From a bacterium (GTDB lineage: Bacteria; B130-G9), in contig JAGHCW010000177.1 of NCBI GenBank assembly GCA_021160245.1, forward strand, positions 1 through 7,490: a stretch of DNA of 7,490 bases, written 5' to 3'. The position numbers and the translations under genes are program-made. Below, piece after piece: positions 4,762 to 7,490 of the stretch; the first letter of the stretch is position 1; each line of letters begins with the position of its first letter. The notes below the pieces were generated by a model. That model had not been told where the DNA came from. It ran no database searches and worked only from the letters and a program-made list of their open reading frames with translations.

Positions 4762-7490
4762 CTATTTACCTCTATCGATCTGCCAAGTCACGCTTGAGAC
4801 GCTGCTCAACGGACAGCCGAAATCCCCCGGCGCAAAGAGCGCTGCATAGGCCGCATATTCGCCGACGGGAAGCGACTCATCAACAGTTAGAGAGACTATT
4901 GGATAGTCCTGCTCCTCGAATCCTGCCGGCGCCGTCAAATCCAGACCGCTTAGCGAATCGCCCCAGTCAGGGAAATAGAGCATCTCGCCTGTGGGCAAAA
5001 GCACGCCGACACCAAGCGTCACCGATAAATCGGACGAGGCGTTATTCTTGAGGTCCAGAAAGAGCTCCAAATCATCACCGACAACCATCGAACTGGCTCC
5101 CACGCTTAGACTCAGATCGAAATCGCCGACCGTGGGGCCTGAGGCGCGACCGGAATCGGGGTATAAGGCGTCACCGCCTCGCACATCGACGAATCGCACG
5201 ACGTATTCATAGGCTCCGGCAGGCAATCCTGTGGTTACGGAGTATGAGCCATTTGAGGCGGAGCCTAGGACAAGTGATAGGTTGAGCGCAAGGCTCTCGC
5301 CGCCGGAGTGAAGGACGAGGCTGGCAATTCCGGGCTCATCGCCGTCCTCATCAAAGTAGTGCGCTATGAAGGTGAATTGGGTGGCCGCGGAGCCGCTTCC
5401 GGGAGATGATTCCACGTCGGTCAGAGTTGGCTTGTGGTTGGATATGCCGACAGAAGGCCCGTCAAAGTATCCGCTCTCGGGCAACCTTATCTGCCTGCCC
5501 AGGCTGTCCTGGAATACGAAGTAGTACTGATATGACCCAACATCGAGCGCAATATCCAAGACATAGAGGCCGTTGGAGGGCGATTCCCCCGACTGAACCT
5601 GCATCGGTTCGGCGGCCGACCAACCGGTCATCAGCAGATAGGCGTGGGCGCTTATCGGTTCCGTCCCGGCAACATCGTAATAGTGGACAGAGAGCTTGAA
5701 CGTGTCGTCCTCGGAGCCGACTATCGGATCAACGCCGCCAGAATCAAGCAGCGATGAGGTGTCTGCGCCAGCCAAATTTGGTCCGTAAAAATAGCCATCT
5801 TCTGGAAGCCGCGCTTGGTTTCCAGTCTTATCAATGACGCTGAAGTAGTACCACTCGACGGCGCTTGAGAGCTTCGTAGTGAACGTATAATCGCCATCGT
5901 ATAGCAGCCCATTCCCAAGCGTCAACTTCGCTGACATCGTCATGTCTGTCTTGTAATAGAGCGTTGATACCGAAGGCTCATCACCGTCAGCGTCAAAATA
6001 ATGCACTCTGAACGTGAAGTCCGTGTTTGTTGTCCCGAGCGAGGGCTCAACGCCTCCGTAGGACAACCTGCAGGGAGAACTCTCACCTGTCACAAGCGGA
6101 CCGCTAAAGGTACCCGATTCCGGCAATCTGACAATCGCGCCTCGTTCATCGGTGAATTGGAAGTAATGGCCATAAGTCCCCGCCGGAACCGATGCGCAAT
6201 ACTTGTAGGTTCCTTCCTGCTCGCTGCCGCTTAAAAGCGCCATGTCCCATGTGTAAGTGTTCCCGGGTGATGTGATGACGATGCTTGCCGTCGATGCCGC
6301 GTCCCGGTCCGCGTCTTTGTAGTTGACCGAGAACCAGAAGGTCGTCTCCGAGGTCCCTGTTGGCGGAGATAGCTGCGGTGCGGAAAGCGTAGGTTGCTCA
6401 TTGTGCCGGACAATTTCCGGGCCGCTATAATATCCCGTTTCTGGAAGCCTCGCCCCGGCGCCCCACGCATCCTCGAACTCGAAATAGTAGTAGTAAATCC
6501 CCTCCGGCAGGGACGTGCTTGCCTGATACGTTCCATCAACCGGGGACGACGTGACGCACTCCATGTCTAGCCGATAGACCTCTTCCTCGATCTCCGAGAC
6601 AATCACGGCAAAGGCACTATAAGGTTGGTCCCAATCGCTGTCGCTGTAGTTGACAAGATAATAAAATAGAGTCTGATCGTGGCCGCTGCTGGGGTTGATA
6701 TAGCCGCTGCCAAGCGTTGGCGAGCTGTTGTCCGTCGTTGTGAACGAGAACTCGTAGTCCGGCATGGCGTTGCCTTCCAGGTCGGACGCCTCGATGACGA
6801 TGTTGACGGATTGAAGCGGCGGATAGCCCTCCATTGGCGCATATTGAAGCGTTGTGCCAACTGATGTTGTCGTCATGCTGAAACTCTGGGTCTGGCCGTT
6901 CACAAGAAACTCAACCGAGCCGGCGTCAATGTCATCGTCGTAATCGTGTAGGACGACCGATATCTCCACCGTTCTCGACATATCTGTAGCGCCATCCTGA
7001 GGCGAGGTGGAAAGGACAAAAGGCGCAGAATGGAGCAGCGAGAGATAGGCGACAACGTACCCGTCCTGATTCGCAGCAATCATATCTGAAGAACCGTTCC
7101 CATCCAGATCGAGGCAGACCATGGCGGTTGTATTCGCCTTATCCTCGGAAATCCAAGAGGGTGATGTCTGGATTGTGCCCGCGGAGTTGAGATAGACCCC
7201 ATTGGGTTCCGCCCTGAACATCGCAATAGCCAGATCAGGATAGCCATCCTCCGCGAAATCGCACCACCGGATACTCCGCGTTGCTCCCGAATCGGCTGAC
7301 GTCCAAACGGCCGCGTCGCCAAACGAACCCTCGTCGTTGGCAAATACCTGGTCATAATCACCCAGGTTGCCGACCGCCAGGTCTAGGTCGCCGTCGCCAT
7401 CATAATCCCCAAAATCAACGGAATAGGTGGAACTCCAGTCGGGCGAGGTCCATACCGGCTCGTCCTCGGGCAGTCCACCGGAGATACGAC
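4762..7490 (-). CDS. Large secreted or surface FG-GAP/Ig-like tandem-repeat protein (N terminus outside window)
   Basis: The frame stays open to the right edge, giving 908 C-terminal residues; a methionine at 7219-7221 lies inside an FG-GAP repeat and is not the start. Residue numbers count from the edge. Three FG-GAP/VCBS blades come first, with calcium-loop motifs DYDGDGDLD (28-36), a weakened DFAEDGYPD (77-85) and DLDGNGSSD (127-135). An SbsA/Big_5-like Ig domain follows at about 156-252 (opening PFVLSTSPQDGATDMS). Five roughly 105-residue repeats span 255-791, and a terminal beta-sandwich, perhaps CARDB-like, spans about 792-908 (PTGEMLYFPDWG near 832-843). No PEP-CTERM, LPXTG, T9SS tail or membrane anchor is seen at the C terminus. 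These domains point to an exported protein for adhesion or ligand binding, possibly calcium-stabilised; the signal peptide would lie outside the window. It is co-oriented and nearly overlapping with the ADP-ribosylglycohydrolase gene. Confidence 0.88.
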   Translation of the reverse strand, partial: RISGGLPEDEPVWTSPDWSSTYSVDFGDYDGDGDLDLAVGNLGDYDQVFANDEGSFGDAAVWTSADSGATRSIRWCDFAEDGYPDLAIAMFRAEPNGVYLNSAGTIQTSPSWISEDKANTTAMVCLDLDGNGSSDMIAANQDGYVVAYLSLLHSAPFVLSTSPQDGATDMSRTVEISVVLHDYDDDIDAGSVEFLVNGQTQSFSMTTTSVGTTLQYAPMEGYPPLQSVNIVIEASDLEGNAMPDYEFSFTTTDNSSPTLGSGYINPSSGHDQTLFYYLVNYSDSDWDQPYSAFAVIVSEIEEEVYRLDMECVTSSPVDGTYQASTSLPEGIYYYYFEFEDAWGAGARLPETGYYSGPEIVRHNEQPTLSAPQLSPPTGTSETTFWFSVNYKDADRDAASTASIVITSPGNTYTWDMALLSGSEQEGTYKYCASVPAGTYGHYFQFTDERGAIVRLPESGTFSGPLVTGESSPCRLSYGGVEPSLGTTNTDFTFRVHYFDADGDEPSVSTLYYKTDMTMSAKLTLGNGLLYDGDYTFTTKLSSAVEWYYFSVIDKTGNQARLPEDGYFYGPNLAGADTSSLLDSGGVDPIVGSEDDTFKLSVHYYDVAGTEPISAHAYLLMTGWSAAEPMQVQSGESPSNGLYVLDIALDVGSYQYYFVFQDSLGRQIRLPESGYFDGPSVGISNHKPTLTDVESSPGSGSAATQFTFIAHYFDEDGDEPGIASLVLHSGGESLALNLSLVLGSASNGSYSVTTGLPAGAYEYVVRFVDVRGGDALYPDSGRASGPTVGDFDLSLSVGASSMVVGDDLELFLDLKNNASSDLSVTLGVGVLLPTGEMLYFPDWGDSLSGLDLTAPAGFEEQDYPIVSLTVDESLPVGEYAAYAALFAPGDFGCPLSSVSSVTWQIDRGK
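4768..4773 (-). promoter_or_regulatory. Ribosome binding site of the ADP-ribosylglycohydrolase inside the upstream gene
   Basis: AGAGGT on the minus strand lies seven bases before the ATG at 4758-4760 and within the last codons of the surface-protein gene, whose TAG occupies 4762-4764. Ribosomes finishing the first gene stop on top of the next start, the usual arrangement for translational coupling. It also favours this ATG over the in-frame ATG six codons later, which has no such site. Confidence 0.65.
5116..6726 (-). repeat. Five tandem protein repeats of about 105-110 residues in the surface protein
   Basis: The repeats, N to C, lie at about 6397-6726, 6082-6396, 5758-6081, 5434-5757 and 5116-5433. 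Each begins near a PTL or SGG-VxP segment, then a strand ending in NY or HY followed by an acidic loop, then a GxY hairpin, an aromatic strand (YYYYFEFED, HYFQFTDE, WYYFSVID, YYFVFQDS, YVVRFVDV), and closes with RLPESGYFSGP or a variant. The acidic loop reads DSDWDQP, DADRDAA, DADGDEP, DVAGTEP and DEDGDEP in order. The copies have diverged well beyond DNA-level repetition, so the array is old rather than a recent slippage expansion. Boundaries are by eye and may be off by several residues. Confidence 0.8.

Noticed and set aside
4437-5051. Plus-strand open frame of 204 residues
   Set aside because: Antisense to the ADP-ribosylglycohydrolase N terminus and the surface-protein C terminus; low-complexity Arg/Pro/Ser composition typical of a shadow frame.
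5116-6726. Tandem array as CRISPR or DNA-level satellite
   Set aside because: The units are coding, about 320 bases long, and similar only at the protein level; there are no short identical repeats with spacers.
4762-7221. Surface protein starting at the methionine at 7221 (819 residues)
   Set aside because: The frame is open to the window edge and encodes clear FG-GAP repeats upstream; this methionine lies within a blade (DLAIAMF).

Overview
The window reads as ordinary bacterial chromosome of medium-high GC, probably from an uncultured or poorly characterised lineage. Support for a bacterium comes from sigma70-like promoters, Shine-Dalgarno sites at the chosen starts, a one-base gene junction, and a large FG-GAP/Ig-type surface protein of a kind common in environmental and candidate-phylum genomes. 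I cannot name the phylum from sequence alone.

Layout, left to right. A partial plus-strand gene of unknown function ends at 177. A GC-rich hairpin (194-220) separates it from a convergent minus-strand tRNA-Arg(CCG) (242-314), which has its own TTGACA-N17-GAGAAT promoter (344-372). All remaining genes are on the minus strand, so transcription runs right to left. In that order they are: a very large secreted or surface FG-GAP/Ig/tandem-repeat protein whose N terminus lies beyond 7490 (4762-7490); an ADP-ribosylglycohydrolase that begins one base after its stop codon (3774-4760); a 172-bp spacer holding a weak terminator-like hairpin and a 62-bp inverted-repeat element (3647-3708); a membrane-anchored SGNH/GDSL hydrolase with a GTG start (2384-3601); a 183-bp spacer with a strong promoter and two palindromes; and a 586-residue ATPase with an OLD-like TOPRIM domain (440-2200).

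How the genes may work together. The surface protein and the ADP-ribosylglycohydrolase are almost certainly co-transcribed and probably translationally coupled, although one should be extracytoplasmic and the other cytoplasmic, so a shared function is not evident. The SGNH hydrolase is a likely cell-envelope or exported-polysaccharide esterase. The ATPase/TOPRIM gene appears to be a separate transcription unit with an operator-like promoter. Stand-alone genes of this architecture (OLD family and relatives) are often nucleases in phage defence, which makes it the best candidate here for an unusual system. That role is inference only: no partner gene, transposase, integrase or CRISPR array is visible.
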